Shown piece by piece: positions 17,361-27,174 of a stretch of DNA of 46,346 nucleotides (position 1 is the first letter of the stretch; every line of letters starts with the position of its first letter). Position numbers and translations under genes: made by a program. Source of the DNA: Sulfurimonas sp. (GTDB lineage Bacteria; Campylobacterota; Campylobacteria; Campylobacterales; Sulfurimonadaceae). The DNA lies in assembly GCA_030949945.1 (NCBI GenBank), contig JAUZRZ010000043.1, positions 1 through 46,346 on the forward strand, written 5' to 3'. The notes beneath the pieces are model-generated. The model had not been told where the DNA came from and searched no databases. It worked only from the letters and a program-made list of their open reading frames with translations.

Positions 17361-17681
17361 CTATTTATTCCCACCAAATGGGTTACCCATACCACCAAGA
17401 GAACCAAGCATGCTCATCGCACTCTGTTGTTGGTTTTGCTGCACCATTTTATTGGCATCATTTATTGCACCAATAAGTAAGATTTGTAGCATATCTTTAT
17501 CCGTTAAAGTTGTTTCATCTATCACTAGATCTACAACTTCACCGTTTCCATTGAGACTTAACTCAATAAGTCCACCTCCAGTTTTTACACTGTAAGTTTT
17601 ACTTGCAAGTTCACTCTTGAGCTTTTCAGACTTTTCTTGCATCCCCTCAAGCATTTTTCCCATCTCACCCATATCAAACAT
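17361..17681 (-). CDS. YbaB/EbfC family nucleoid-associated protein
   Basis: A 106-residue DNA-binding protein of the YbaB family, which forms tweezer-like dimers and coats DNA. Family features: MGEMGKMLEGMQEKSEKLKSEL helix, SVKTGGGLIELSLNGNGEVVDLVIDE and LLIGAINDANKMV. The C terminus is Gln/Met/Gly-rich. It sits between panD and the PDZ protein with gaps of three and zero bases. Confidence 0.93.
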   Translation of the reverse strand: MFDMGEMGKMLEGMQEKSEKLKSELASKTYSVKTGGGLIELSLNGNGEVVDLVIDETTLTDKDMLQILLIGAINDANKMVQQNQQQSAMSMLGSLGGMGNPFGGNK

Positions 17682-17684
17682 AAG

Positions 17685-18050
17685 TTAAATACTATCCGCT
17701 ATAGTTTGGATATCATTGTTATCATCTAAGATAACAACTTTTGGTTGGTACTTTTCAAGGTCAGCCTCATCATAACTTGCATATGCAACGATAATAACTT
17801 TATCACCTTTGTGAACTTTACGAGCAGCTGCACCATTTAGACATATATCACGTTTTCCACGTTCACCTAAAATAATGTAAGTGCTAAAACGCTCACCATT
17901 ATTTATATTAAGTATTTCAACCTTTTGTCCAACCCTCATCTTAGCAGCTTCTAAAAGCTCTTCATCTATAGTAATAGAACCAACATAGTTTAAGTTGGCA
18001 TCGGTCACTGTAGCACGATGGATTTTGCTGTACAACATATCAATTAACAT
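17685..18050 (-). CDS. panD: Aspartate 1-decarboxylase
   Basis: Makes beta-alanine for pantothenate and CoA. The start is ATG 18048-18050 ([26 protein letters not shown]) because AGGAAG lies just before it and this places the self-cleavage Gly24-Ser25 pair at the usual position, where Ser25 becomes the pyruvoyl group. [20 protein letters not shown] matches the family. Product 121 residues. It is eight bases after the ferredoxin gene. Confidence 0.95.
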   Translation of the reverse strand: MLIDMLYSKIHRATVTDANLNYVGSITIDEELLEAAKMRVGQKVEILNINNGERFSTYIILGERGKRDICLNGAAARKVHKGDKVIIVAYASYDEADLEKYQPKVVILDDNNDIQTIADSI

Positions 18051-18058
18051 AATACTTC

Positions 18059-18433
18059 CTATTTTCCCATTAGCTTGCGTGCATCGGCTATACTCATTGG
18101 AGCATCCCAAGCTTCTTCTTCAATCACATACTCTTGGACTACATTACCACCGATAATATGCTCAGTGATAATTCTATCAATTTTCTCTTCTGTAAGCCCT
18201 ACATACATTGTATGTCCTGGTTCAATTAACATAACTGGACCTTGTTGGCATCTATTCATACATGAAGTACGAACGATTGGAGCTGCCATCATAACACCTT
18301 CCATCATAAGTTTCTTAGCAGTATACTGATATAGGTCCTTGTTGTCTGGTGTTACACAAGATGGTTTTGGCATACCAGGAGGAGCTGACTGCTCACACTT
18401 GAAAATATAAAATGTTGGTTGAGGGATTCCCAT
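18059..18433 (-). CDS. Thioredoxin-like [2Fe-2S] ferredoxin
   Basis: A 124-residue protein with four conserved cysteines in the order C13, C26 (KPSC), then C-x3-C in [17 protein letters not shown], the ligand pattern of thioredoxin-fold [2Fe-2S] ferredoxins. These act as soluble electron carriers or as domains related to NuoE. It begins the ferredoxin-panD-ybaB-PDZ run; GGAAC precedes its start. Confidence 0.88.
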   Translation of the reverse strand: MGIPQPTFYIFKCEQSAPPGMPKPSCVTPDNKDLYQYTAKKLMMEGVMMAAPIVRTSCMNRCQQGPVMLIEPGHTMYVGLTEEKIDRIITEHIIGGNVVQEYVIEEEAWDAPMSIADARKLMGK

Positions 18434-18555
18434 AAAAAGTTCCTTGGTTTAATTTTTGAAATTATATCGAAATTCTTACTTTTTATTCTAATATTCAAAG
18501 ACAAGTTTAGATTTTTAAGTTTATTGCTCAATATTTTGATATAATCTTTTTACTA

Positions 18556-18819
18556 AAGTGCCTAGTCAAAAGAGTAGCAACATCAGAAACCTAAAAAGAT
18601 GACTAATGCAAGGCAAAAGTGCGAAGGAGCTACTAGTAGCTTCGAGTACTTTTAACGAAGTCAGTAGTTATCTTTTTAGGTTTCCTACGGGCGAATAGAG
18701 AAATATCCTATTGTGTCGTTAGATTTCCTTGAATTAGCCAGCTAGTTCTGCGAAAATCTGCCTAACACTAGAATATTTCTCTATTCGCTGATGTTGATAC
18801 TCTTTTTGACTAGGCACTT
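18556..18819. repeat. 264-bp nested palindromic element
   Basis: The 415-base gap between the ferredoxin and beta-barrel genes holds a large palindrome. Outer arms 18556-18586 and 18788-18819 pair over about 31 bp with one substitution and one indel (start AAGTGCCTAGTC, end GACTAGGCACTT). Inside are two further long stems: 18587-18600 with 18670-18683 (AAACCTAAAAAGAT, exact) and 18691-18706 with 18773-18788 (GCGAATAGAGAAATAT, exact), each continued by imperfect pairing. The whole folds as a three-way junction. TAA flanks AGTGCC...GGCACT on both sides, like a 3-bp target duplication. A miniature transposon or a structured RNA are the main options. Confidence 0.85.
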
Positions 18820-18848
18820 AAATATTAACTCTTAGGACAATATAAAAA

Positions 18849-19403
18849 TTGAACAAATTACTACTATTTTTACTACTCACATCTTCTCTTTACTCTGAAG
18901 CTAAAATCTATATGGGTGTAGGGGCTGGAGTTTATCATGAAAATTTTAGCGATGTTGATGCTGTGAGTTCATCTGCAATTGCATCTTTTAAACTAGGTTA
19001 TGGAAACAGAGAAGCTTATGCAGTTGAATTTTCTATAGACTATGCACATAATAGATCAAAAATATTTTCAACATCTGCGCAAGTTACACGAGATGGAAAT
19101 AAGTATGGCTTTAATGTAAACCTAATCAAATCTTTTGACTGGGATATTTATATACTCCCTTTTATAAAAGTAGGTTTTGGTAGTGGATTTTTAGACATAG
19201 ATAGAGAACTTCAAAAAAATCTCACTTATGGTACATTTGACTTAGTGCTTGGAACTTACCTTCCAATGGGTAAGCATTTCGATTTAGAACTAGGATATGA
19301 GATGAGAACTACATCTTACGAAGCTATTAATACAATTGTCAAAAAAACAAGCTACAACTCCCTTTCAAACATTGCCTATATGGGCATTAACTATAGATTT
19401 TAG
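18849..19403 (+). CDS. Outer-membrane beta-barrel protein
   Basis: A 184-residue exported protein: signal peptide LLLFLLLTSSLYS before EAKIYMGVGAG, alternating hydrophobic strands with Gly and aromatic residues, and a terminal strand ending YMGINYRF with the C-terminal Phe expected for outer-membrane insertion. It fits a small OmpA/OprF-like eight-strand barrel. The start is TTG with AGGA about ten bases upstream. The next gene, a lipoprotein, starts nine bases downstream. Function unknown. Confidence 0.75.
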   Translation: MNKLLLFLLLTSSLYSEAKIYMGVGAGVYHENFSDVDAVSSSAIASFKLGYGNREAYAVEFSIDYAHNRSKIFSTSAQVTRDGNKYGFNVNLIKSFDWDIYILPFIKVGFGSGFLDIDRELQKNLTYGTFDLVLGTYLPMGKHFDLELGYEMRTTSYEAINTIVKKTSYNSLSNIAYMGINYRF

Positions 19404-19412
19404 GAAATATAT

Positions 19413-20030
19413 ATGAAATTTATCAAAGCATCACTGCTATCATTTTTGAGTCTATTTTTCATCTCATGTGGAGAAAATACAAGCTCTTCACCTATTACTT
19501 ACATCAGTTCGATTTCACTCAATGAGAACAACATTACTATATATTCAACACAACTCGCAAAACCTTTAAGTGCAACCGTAACATATCAAGATGGCTCAAG
19601 GGCTAATGCTACTGCTGATGTAGCATGGAGTAGTTCAGACAGCTCAATACTTTTTGCATCAACGGGAAGTATAATTGCCGCGAACAATGGTGGAGACGTA
19701 AATCTCTCTATTAGCTATACAGATAGCTTTAATGATTTTACGAATGTACATATCAAAAAGTTAATTTCAATTGAGTATAGTGATGTAAATATTAGTGATA
19801 TAGGAACGGCTCAGATAGTCTATATAAGTGGAACATTTGAGAACAACGAAACAAATGTAAGTCTAGCCGCAAACATAACATACACCTCTGATGAGAATAC
19901 AACTATCAGTGATGTTAATGCAACACAGCTTACACTTACTATTGACAACAACACCTCGTCAATTCTTCTTAGAGCAACCCTCTTTATAGATACAAATAAT
20001 GCACAAGACTTTAATACAACATTTCAATAG
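19413..20030 (+). CDS. Lipoprotein with bacterial Ig-like (BIG2-type) domains
   Basis: A 205-residue protein whose signal peptide ends in the lipobox FISC, so Cys19 is probably lipidated. The rest resembles BIG2-like repeats: ISLNENNITIYSTQLAKPLSATVTYQDGS...ADVAWSSSDSSILFASTGSI, then a second similar but weaker unit. It is Ser/Thr/Asn-rich. AGGAAA precedes the ATG. It follows the beta-barrel gene closely and converges on murE. It may be a surface partner of the barrel, which is an inference from gene order. Confidence 0.72.
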   Translation: MKFIKASLLSFLSLFFISCGENTSSSPITYISSISLNENNITIYSTQLAKPLSATVTYQDGSRANATADVAWSSSDSSILFASTGSIIAANNGGDVNLSISYTDSFNDFTNVHIKKLISIEYSDVNISDIGTAQIVYISGTFENNETNVSLAANITYTSDENTTISDVNATQLTLTIDNNTSSILLRATLFIDTNNAQDFNTTFQ

Positions 20031-20053
20031 TATTGCCATCATGTATCAATATG

Positions 20054-21346
20054 TTAAATATTTAATATACTTCTTACAACTTCTCTATCATCAAAGGGAA
20101 GTTTTTCATCATAAATGATTTGGTGTGACTCATCGCCTTTACCTAAAATAACAACTACATCATCTTCCTCTTGCACTTCGAGTGCGAGTTCTATAGCTTT
20201 TTTTCTGTTTAACTCTATTACAACATTTGTTCTATCATCTATACCCTCAAGTATATCTGCCACTATACTCTCTGGCTCTTCATGGCGGGGATTATCAGTC
20301 GTTATAAATACTTTTTTTGCTAATGATGCTGCTACTCTACCCATTAGAGGGCGTTTGGATTTGTCTCTATCTCCACCTGCACCAAAAACGACTATCAGCT
20401 CTTTCTCTTTTAAGGCATTGAGTACCTGTTGCATTCCATCAGGGGTATGAGCGAAATCTACTATAACATTTGGTAGAGCGCATACTTGTTCCATTCTACC
20501 ACTTACACCAGCAAAGTTATCAACTACATCAGCTATCTCTTCTAACTTTTTTTCTGTAATAAGATGCACAGCACTTATAGCAGCCATTAAATTGTATAAA
20601 TTAAAAAAACCATGAGTTGATGCCGTAAATGGAACAATCTCTTGAAAATGCTGAATAATACCGCTACTACCATCATTTAAAGAGTAAGCCATCAAGCGAT
20701 AAGTCGAAGGGTTTTCAATTCCATATGTAAAAGCATTTTTAAAATTAAACTTTGCCCTTGGTTCATCTTTATTTATAAGCTTTTTACCTTCATCAGAAAA
20801 AAATGAATTTTTAACATAGATATAATCTTCTAAAGTTTTATGATAGTCCAAATGATCTTGTGTAATATTTGTTAATATTTTAAGCTCAAAATCAAGCCCT
20901 TCAACTCTTTTTTGCACAATAGCATGAGAACTCACTTCCATGATAAAGTACTCGCATCCAGCTTCTACAGCCTGATAAATATGTTTATAAGTATTTAAAA
21001 CAGAAGGTGTTGTAAGTGTTTTACCCTCTGTAACTTCATCATTCATAAAAAGACCACGTGTTCCTTGCATAGCTGCTTTATAGCCCAAATCAAGTAAAAA
21101 AGAGTATATTGCACTCGCTGTTGTTGTTTTACCATTTGTTCCAGTAATACCAACAATTTTGATTTTATCAACACCAAAAAGTGTAGCTATATCAGTAATC
21201 TTTATAATCGAATGTGCTTGATTTTCTTTTGCATTTTGAAGATATTTCTCATTTTGAGTAGTGAGCACAAAGGCTGTCTCACTATCACACTCTTGAGAAT
21301 TTTCACTTACATATTTATAAGCCTGATTTGGTAGTTCTATTTTCAA
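20054..21346 (-). CDS. murE: UDP-MurNAc-tripeptide synthetase
   Basis: Adds meso-diaminopimelate to UDP-MurNAc-L-Ala-D-Glu in peptidoglycan synthesis. Motifs: ATP loop VGITGTNGKTTTASA near residue 66, the NITQDHLDYHKT segment, and DNPRHEEP, the signature that selects diaminopimelate over lysine. Length 430 is at the short end, with a reduced N-terminal UDP-binding domain, as in related species. The start overlaps the upstream TPR gene by four bases, so translation is coupled. Confidence 0.93.
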   Translation of the reverse strand: MKIELPNQAYKYVSENSQECDSETAFVLTTQNEKYLQNAKENQAHSIIKITDIATLFGVDKIKIVGITGTNGKTTTASAIYSFLLDLGYKAAMQGTRGLFMNDEVTEGKTLTTPSVLNTYKHIYQAVEAGCEYFIMEVSSHAIVQKRVEGLDFELKILTNITQDHLDYHKTLEDYIYVKNSFFSDEGKKLINKDEPRAKFNFKNAFTYGIENPSTYRLMAYSLNDGSSGIIQHFQEIVPFTASTHGFFNLYNLMAAISAVHLITEKKLEEIADVVDNFAGVSGRMEQVCALPNVIVDFAHTPDGMQQVLNALKEKELIVVFGAGGDRDKSKRPLMGRVAASLAKKVFITTDNPRHEEPESIVADILEGIDDRTNVVIELNRKKAIELALEVQEEDDVVVILGKGDESHQIIYDEKLPFDDREVVRSILNI

Positions 21347-21930
21347 CTATTTTTGCCTTTGGCTAGTTTTTTTAAAAGTTTTCTTAGTAATTTGTCACTA
21401 GGATAGATGCTCAGAGCATTTTCTAAGTATGTTAGTGCCATTTCTGCAAAATCATGTTCTATTAGTTTATCTAAAAAATCAATAAAATCATCTTTTTGTG
21501 TAATAATTACACGAGTGGAGAACATAATATTCTCAAAAGTTTCTCTAAACTCCCCACCTTCATTTAAAATATTTTTAAAATCTTTATAAAGTATGCCATC
21601 TTCAAACTCTAAACGATCTCTAAGAGGATCAGCAAATACTTCACTGAGTTTTTCTAAAGAGCCATCTATATTTTGTATTATTTCAGTCATTATAATATCA
21701 GCTTGTTCTTTATCTTCTTCTTTTTAGAACTTCATAATAATCAAATAGTGCTTCTGCACCACCCTCACCACTCATTGCCATCTCGGAGAGGATAACTCCA
21801 TTATATGCTTCAGTAGAGTTTGGATATGTTTGCAGTACAGTTGCAAACTTCTCTAAAGCATTTTTGTATTCAGCTTTGGAAAACTATCTTTTGCTTCTGA
21901 TAATATTTGGTATTTACTTATTAAACTCAT
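21343..21930 (-). CDS. TPR-like protein of unknown function (two frameshifts)
   Basis: Reads as one protein of about 195 residues starting MSLISKYQILSEAKDSF at ATG 21928-21930. The first part (AEYKNALEKFATVLQTYPNSTEAYNGVILSEMA) and the last (AEMALTYLENALSIYPSDKLLRKLLKKL) look like tetratricopeptide repeats, with an acidic helical middle. Frame changes near 21885 and 21718 are needed. It sits between nfu and murE; the four-base overlap with murE suggests a conserved pair, but I cannot name its role. Confidence 0.6.
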
Positions 21931-21940
21931 CTGCTATAAC

Positions 21941-22216
21941 TTATAAATTATCTATATCGTTTTCCATACCAAGTGGCACATTAACAACGGTAATCTCAGG
22001 ATGAATATCCATACGTAGTTGACGCTCTACACCGTACTTTAATGTAGTACCACTACTACCACAGCCTACACATGCACCTTTAAGTTGCACATAGACTGCA
22101 CCATTTTTTACTGTAACAAAGTCAATATCACCACCATCTAATGCCAATGAAGGTCTTACTTTATCTATAACAACTTTTACTGGGTCCATTAATTCTTCAT
22201 CTGTAAACGGAATCAT
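21941..22216 (-). CDS. NifU C-terminal domain iron-sulfur scaffold protein
   Basis: A 91-residue stand-alone Nfu domain that carries Fe-S clusters to target proteins. The CxxC ligand pair lies in GACVGCGSSGTTLKYGVE at about residues 49-52; the preceding PSLALDGGDIDFV segment is typical. AAGGATAAAT precedes the ATG. A small palindrome TGTCATA/TATGACA (22248-22264) lies upstream and could be an operator. Confidence 0.93.
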   Translation of the reverse strand: MIPFTDEELMDPVKVVIDKVRPSLALDGGDIDFVTVKNGAVYVQLKGACVGCGSSGTTLKYGVERQLRMDIHPEITVVNVPLGMENDIDNL

Positions 22217-22298
22217 ATTTATCCTTAATTTTAATATTTTTATTTCGTGTCATAAAATATGACAATATCGCTTAACAAGTCCTAAAATAATATATTAA

Positions 22299-23517
22299 CT
22301 ATTCTTTTAAAGCCATTATATCATGCACATAAGAGGATTTTCTCATTCCAACTAATACATAATCTATGTTTTCATTTTTTAATAAAAACTTCAAAGCACA
22401 CTCTTGAAGTTTGCTATCACAATCAAGAAGATACTCTTTAACCTCTAACCTTGTAGTTTTTGAACACTCATATGCTACCATTTTTCTATACTCTTTTAAA
22501 AACAGATCAATATAAGTAAAAAGTAGCTCAAAACTTTTCTCATCTATCCCTTTTAAGACTCTTTTGTATATGGGGAATTATTTGAGAATATAAAAAACTC
22601 TCATAGTCCCCTATCCAGCCAAATTTATGTTTATTTGTATCTAACTGCTCTATGAGTGTATAAAGTGATCTTAACTCTTCATTGTCACTTACTTCAAGAA
22701 GTTCATTAAGATAGTTATAATATTCACTACTCTCATCATACTCAGCAAGTCTAAACATAAGTTCACCTTTTTGAGCATTTAAAGGGCGATTTACTAAAAC
22801 TCTTAGTCCATTTTTCTTCGCCCAAGATGCACACTTTAGTCCCTCTCTCTCAACTAAGTTTATTGGGAGTTGTATAGTTGTAAAACTATGTGTTTGGTTT
22901 CCTGCCATCTGGGCTGCTTTATCTGCAAGGATAATCAAATCTTCAAAGGGTAAAAACTCTATATCAGTATCTGCTTTTGAAAAACTATTAGAACTAATTC
23001 CATAACTCTTAATAGTTCCATTTGTCACTTGCTCTTCTAGTGCAACAAAAACATCAAAGATCCTATCAAACATATTATCAAGTGCTTCATCTAATGGCAT
23101 TTTCTTATTCAAGGCATTAAAAATATAATACTCAGGATTATGAAGAAGATAACAATCAAGTGTTTGAAGTTCTAAACGCAGGAGTGACTGTTCAAGTTGA
23201 TGTAACATAAATGACTTGCTTATAGAGTGAAAACAGGTCTCTGAGTACTCTACAACATCTTCAAAGGGTTCTTCTTTATGTGTGAGTAAATTTGAGCCTT
23301 GAATATAACCAAATTTACTCACTATCTCTACTTCATCTCTAACACTATCATCAAAATGTCTTAATGCTTTTGCAATAGCTCTTTCAGATTCACCATCCAT
23401 ATAGTTCGTAGATGTATCTATAAGTCTTACACCTTCTTCAACTGCATCGATGATTGCTTGTACATGCTCAGGATTTTGATCAGTTACTCGGTAGGTTCCA
23501 AATGCGAAATTACTCAT
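22299..23517 (-). CDS. Aldo/keto reductase family protein (one frameshift)
   Basis: An NADPH-dependent oxidoreductase-like protein of about 406 residues. The catalytic tetrad of the family is visible: Asp in DTSTNYM, Tyr two residues on, Lys in IVSKFGY and His in CYLLHNPEYY. The frame changes near 22550 in a run of A; restoring it joins HIQKSLKGIDEKSFELL to the C-terminal part ending YVLVGMRKSSYVHDIMALKE. It is longer than typical 300-residue members because of an added C-terminal helical region. Substrate unknown. Confidence 0.82.
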
Positions 23518-23589
23518 TTTTTCTCTCTTTATAAAAGTATTTTAGAATGCGGAAGTCCTCTTAGTTTGAGGGTGAAATTTGAAGGGGGA

Positions 23590-23616
23590 TTAAATGCAGC
23601 CATTGACTGCATTTAA
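23590..23616 (-). terminator. Hairpin after rplQ
   Basis: TTAAATGCAG and CTGCATTTAA form a perfect 10-bp stem with a seven-base loop, just past the rplQ stop at 23633. On the minus strand it is followed by a C-rich stretch and not a U-run, so it may act as a 3' stability hairpin more than as a classic terminator of the alpha operon. Confidence 0.55.
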
Positions 23617-23632
23617 GTTTACGAAATAGTAA

Positions 23633-23983
23633 TTATACTAATTCAATAAACGCCATAGTAGTAGCATCACCACGACGAATTCTAGTTCTAGTAATTCTAG
23701 TGTATCCACCAGCACGATCAACATACTTAGGAGCAATTTCATTTACTAGTTTCTTTGTTGCTTCTTTACTTTGAAGCGCAGCAAATACTGATCTATGAGC
23801 ATTAGAGTCATTCTTACCAGCAATTGTGATAAGTTTTTCTACGTATGAACGTAGCTCTTTAGCTTTAATAGCAGTAGTTTCGATTTTTCCATGTTCTATT
23901 AACGAAATACTAAGGTTCATAAGAAGTGCAGCTCTATGTGTACTTGTACGACCTAGTTTACGATATCCATGACGGTGTCTCAT
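23633..23983 (-). CDS. rplQ: 50S ribosomal protein L17
   Basis: Large-subunit protein near the exit tunnel. The 116-residue product has [24 protein letters not shown] and the closing [23 protein letters not shown]. It is the last gene of the alpha operon, 14 bases after rpoA. Confidence 0.97.
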   Translation of the reverse strand: MRHRHGYRKLGRTSTHRAALLMNLSISLIEHGKIETTAIKAKELRSYVEKLITIAGKNDSNAHRSVFAALQSKEATKKLVNEIAPKYVDRAGGYTRITRTRIRRGDATTMAFIELV

Positions 23984-23997
23984 ATCTAATCCTCTAG

Positions 23998-24996
23998 TTA
24001 AGCTTGTAAAGCTTCAATTTTCTTTTTTAACGCAGAAACTACGTCATCAGCTAAGGCAGTACCAACTGCAAAACCGAATTCTTGAACTTTTTCAACGATT
24101 TCATCGTATGATTTTTTTCCAAGATTTTTAACATTTTTCAAATCATTTGTACTCATAAGTGTAATTTCACCTATTAGTTTAATGTTTGAACGATCAAGAC
24201 AGTTAAAACTACGAGCACTTAAACCTAAACTATCAATGTTAGTAGTTAGTTTTTTAAGATCTGGTGACTCTTCAACTCTCTCTATCGCTACAGGTGCTTT
24301 AATACTAATCTCTGAGTTAAATACTGCAAGTTGTGCATACATAACTTCTAAAGAGTTTCTAAATGCATCTACGGGAGTAATTTGACCATCAGTTTTAATT
24401 CTTAAAATTACTCTTTCAAAATTAGGATTATCTTCAACAAGAACATTCTCAATTTTATAAGTAACACTTCTAACAGGAGTAAAGAAAGCATCTAAAGCGA
24501 TGTAACCATCTTCTAACTCTTCATAAGTATCTTCACTAGGAACATACCCAATACCTTGAGCAATTTTAATGCTAAAGTTAAGAGTAGAATCTTCGTTTAA
24601 AGTAGCAAGTGGAGCATCTGGAGTAACTATTTCAACTTCATCATTACTAAGATCAGAACCTTTAATAGTACAAGGACCTGCAAAACTATAGTTAACTTCT
24701 GCTTCTTCTGCATCATCATTTAGTTTGAAGCGAATCTCTTTAAGATTTAAAATAAAATCTGAAATGTCTTCAAGCATACCACGCACTGAGTCAAACTCAT
24801 GCTTGGCACCCTCAATTTTAATAGCAATTGGTGCATAACCAACTGAGCTACTTAATAGAAAACGGCGAAGTGGATGAGCTAAAGAGATAGCATACCCTGT
24901 TTCAAATGGGTATGCAATTATATTAGCTTCATTCTCACTAATTTGTTCTACCTCAAACTCTTGTGGAGCAAGTGGAGTAGTTTTAATTTTTTTCAT
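23998..24996 (-). CDS. rpoA: DNA-directed RNA polymerase subunit alpha
   Basis: Assembles the RNA polymerase core and contacts upstream promoter DNA. N-terminal domain: [17 protein letters not shown] and the [20 protein letters not shown] segment; C-terminal domain from about residue 250 with the helix-hairpin-helix region [18 protein letters not shown]. Length 332 is normal. It lies between rpsD and rplQ. Confidence 0.98.
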   Translation of the reverse strand: MKKIKTTPLAPQEFEVEQISENEANIIAYPFETGYAISLAHPLRRFLLSSSVGYAPIAIKIEGAKHEFDSVRGMLEDISDFILNLKEIRFKLNDDAEEAEVNYSFAGPCTIKGSDLSNDEVEIVTPDAPLATLNEDSTLNFSIKIAQGIGYVPSEDTYEELEDGYIALDAFFTPVRSVTYKIENVLVEDNPNFERVILRIKTDGQITPVDAFRNSLEVMYAQLAVFNSEISIKAPVAIERVEESPDLKKLTTNIDSLGLSARSFNCLDRSNIKLIGEITLMSTNDLKNVKNLGKKSYDEIVEKVQEFGFAVGTALADDVVSALKKKIEALQA

Positions 24997-25023
24997 ATAT
25001 TAACGCCCTTTTATTATTAATTA

Positions 25024-25650
25024 CTATTTAGAGTAAAGCTCAACGATTAAACGTTCTTCAACTGGGATAACAACTTCTTCACGCTCTGGTAAACGAGTAA
25101 AAATACCATATACTTTTTCAGCATCAATATCTACCCATGGTGCAAGACCAGTTTGGTTCGTTAATTCAATTGCACGAACAATTTGTGCATTTGTTTTACT
25201 TGCTTCTTTAACTTCAATTTTCTGACCTGGTTTAACACGGTAAGAAGGAATATCAAGTTTTTTGCCATCTACTAAAATATGACCATGTGTTACAAGTTGA
25301 CGAGCAAATCTACGAGTAGATGCAAATCCCATTCTGTAAACAACATTGTCTAATCTACTTTCGATAAGTGTGATAAGGTTTGTACCTGTATTTCCACTAC
25401 GGCGTTTTGCTTCAACAAATAGAGCACGGAAACCTTTTTCAGATACACCATACATGAATTTAGCTTTTTGCTTTTCATTAAGTTGTAAACCATACTCAGA
25501 AACTTTCTTACGACGCTGACCATGTTGACCAGGACCATAAGGTCTTTTTTCTAATGCAGATTTACCCGCTAAACGACGCTCACCTTTTAGGTTAAGGCTT
25601 ACTCCAAATCTTCTTTCGATTTTTTCTACTGGACCTCTATATCTTGCCAT
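25024..25650 (-). CDS. rpsD: 30S ribosomal protein S4
   Basis: Primary 16S-binding protein that nucleates 30S assembly; in enteric bacteria it represses the alpha operon. The 208-residue product starts [16 protein letters not shown] and has the S4 domain [34 protein letters not shown] near residues 92-125. No zinc cysteines are present in the N-terminal part, so it is the C-minus type. Confidence 0.97.
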   Translation of the reverse strand: MARYRGPVEKIERRFGVSLNLKGERRLAGKSALEKRPYGPGQHGQRRKKVSEYGLQLNEKQKAKFMYGVSEKGFRALFVEAKRRSGNTGTNLITLIESRLDNVVYRMGFASTRRFARQLVTHGHILVDGKKLDIPSYRVKPGQKIEVKEASKTNAQIVRAIELTNQTGLAPWVDIDAEKVYGIFTRLPEREEVVIPVEERLIVELYSK

Positions 25651-25661
25651 CAGTAATCTCC

Positions 25662-26054
25662 TTAAACTCTACGACGCTTAGGTGCGCGACAACCGTTATG
25701 AGGTAATGGTGTAACATCTTTCATAAATGTAACACGGATACCCTCGATAGCACCAACAGCTTTAACTGCAGTCTCACGACCACTTCCTGGACCTTGAACT
25801 TTAATACCAAGTTCTTTAATACCATGTACTTGTGCTTTAGCAACTGCATCTTCAACAGCAGCTTGTGCAGCAAAGGGAGTTGATTTTTTAGAACCTTTAA
25901 ATCCTAAAGAACCAGCAGAACTCCAAGCAATCATGTTACCCATTTCATCTGTAATTGTTACAAGTGTATTATTAAATGATGCAGCTATGTGGCAGATACC
26001 ACGTGCAATATTCTTTTTTACTACTTTTTTTCTAACAGCTTTTCTTTTTGCCAT
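25662..26054 (-). CDS. rpsK: 30S ribosomal protein S11
   Basis: Platform protein of the small subunit. The 130-residue product contains [30 protein letters not shown] and ends [18 protein letters not shown], the standard S11 C terminus. It lies 10 bases after rpsM. Confidence 0.97.
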   Translation of the reverse strand: MAKRKAVRKKVVKKNIARGICHIAASFNNTLVTITDEMGNMIAWSSAGSLGFKGSKKSTPFAAQAAVEDAVAKAQVHGIKELGIKVQGPGSGRETAVKAVGAIEGIRVTFMKDVTPLPHNGCRAPKRRRV

Positions 26055-26064
26055 CTATAATTCC

Positions 26065-26427
26065 TTATGCCGCGCCGACAGTCTTACGTTTACCCTTACG
26101 AGTACGCGCATTTGTCTTAGTTTTCTGACCACGACATGGAAGACCACGACGGTGACGAATCCCTCTATATGAACCTAAATCCATAAGAGCTTTAATATCC
26201 ATAGCTACTTTCTTACGTAAATCACCTTCAACCATATGGCTTTTACGGATTTCAGCAGTAATTGCAGCAACATCAGCTTCGTTTAATTCGAAAACTCTTT
26301 TGTTATAGTCTATGCCTGTAGCGTCTAAAATTAGACGTGACGCATGAAGACCAATACCATAGACATACGTTAAACCGTATTCTATTCTTTTCTTTTTAGG
26401 TAAATCAACACCAGATATACGAGCCAT
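26065..26427 (-). CDS. rpsM: 30S ribosomal protein S13
   Basis: Head protein that contacts tRNAs and forms bridges to the large subunit. The 120-residue product has [26 protein letters not shown] at the start and [26 protein letters not shown] at the end. It starts two bases after the rpmJ stop. Confidence 0.97.
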   Translation of the reverse strand: MARISGVDLPKKKRIEYGLTYVYGIGLHASRLILDATGIDYNKRVFELNEADVAAITAEIRKSHMVEGDLRKKVAMDIKALMDLGSYRGIRHRRGLPCRGQKTKTNARTRKGKRKTVGAA

Positions 26428-26429
26428 GG

Positions 26430-26543
26430 TTATCCTTGTCTCTGTTTATGTTTTTTAACTTTGCAGATTACTCTTACAATGCCTTTTCTCTTGATAACTT
26501 TACAGTCATCACACATCTTCTTCACTGAAGCTCTTACTTTCAT
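26430..26543 (-). CDS. rpmJ: 50S ribosomal protein L36
   Basis: A 37-residue product: [21 protein letters not shown]...HKQRQG. The C-x2-C pair and the later Cys and His are the zinc ligands of the L36 type. AGGACTACTT precedes the ATG. It is the first gene of a short operon rpmJ-rpsM-rpsK-rpsD-rpoA-rplQ with its own promoter. Confidence 0.96.
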   Translation of the reverse strand: MKVRASVKKMCDDCKVIKRKGIVRVICKVKKHKQRQG

Positions 26544-26692
26544 AAGTAGTCCTTTGTTTGTACATCTTTACTGTTCTTAGGCTAGGAGTATCAAAAACAA
26601 CTCCCCAAGCCAATACTTTTATCTGTATAGTGTATATATAGATAGAAATACTCTTCTCTTTTGTTAAAACAGTAAAGCGGATGGGAATTATA
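26544..26692 (-). promoter_or_regulatory. Promoter and structured leader of the rpmJ operon
   Basis: A TATAAT box (26687-26692, minus strand, in GGGTATAATTCCC) lies about 140 bases before rpmJ. The leader contains a stem GGCT..GGGGAGT / ACTCC..AGCC (26580-26611). Leader structures upstream of alpha-operon genes often bind a ribosomal protein such as S4; which one would act here is not known. Confidence 0.6.
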
Positions 26693-26729
26693 CCCAAATA
26701 TTTTTAAAGAATTTATTAAAGCTTAAAAT

Positions 26730-27074
26730 TTATTCCCATAATACACTTACTCCATACTCTTGATTAAGTATAATATGCTTTTTATAATAAACTTTTTTTC
26801 CATACTTTTTACTGAGCAGTTCGACTTCTAACTCTTCATCATTTAAAAGAGTTCGTATATCTTTATACTGTAACCACTTCCCATACTTAGCCAAAGAGTT
26901 TTGCCAAATTCTAAAATCACAACTTGCATCCTCTCTTAACTCAAACACTTCACCATCCTCAGTTCTCCAGTTGGCATTTGAACAAGCATAAAGTTTTACT
27001 TTTTTACCACTCACTTCTTTATCTCGAACTTCTATCTCTCCATCATCGCAGTAGGGGCATTTACCTAATGTCAT
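26730..27074 (-). CDS. Small C4 zinc-finger protein
   Basis: A 114-residue cytoplasmic protein. CPYCDDGEIEVRDKEVSGKKVKLYAC...CDF resembles the topoisomerase I-type zinc ribbon (CPxC...C...C). I choose the internal ATG at 27072-27074 (MTLGKCPYC) since GGAGAAATT stands directly before it. It lies between the rpmJ promoter and the divergent radical SAM gene. Exact role unknown; nucleic acid binding is plausible. Confidence 0.65.
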   Translation of the reverse strand: MTLGKCPYCDDGEIEVRDKEVSGKKVKLYACSNANWRTEDGEVFELREDASCDFRIWQNSLAKYGKWLQYKDIRTLLNDEELEVELLSKKYGKKVYYKKHIILNQEYGVSVLWE

Positions 27075-27174
27075 AATTTCTCCAAATATCATTATATTTC
27101 TAATAATAATCTAAAAAATATTTTTACTTCAAAAAAATGGCATTTTGACATACTATTTTTGGTAGAATTTCCTT

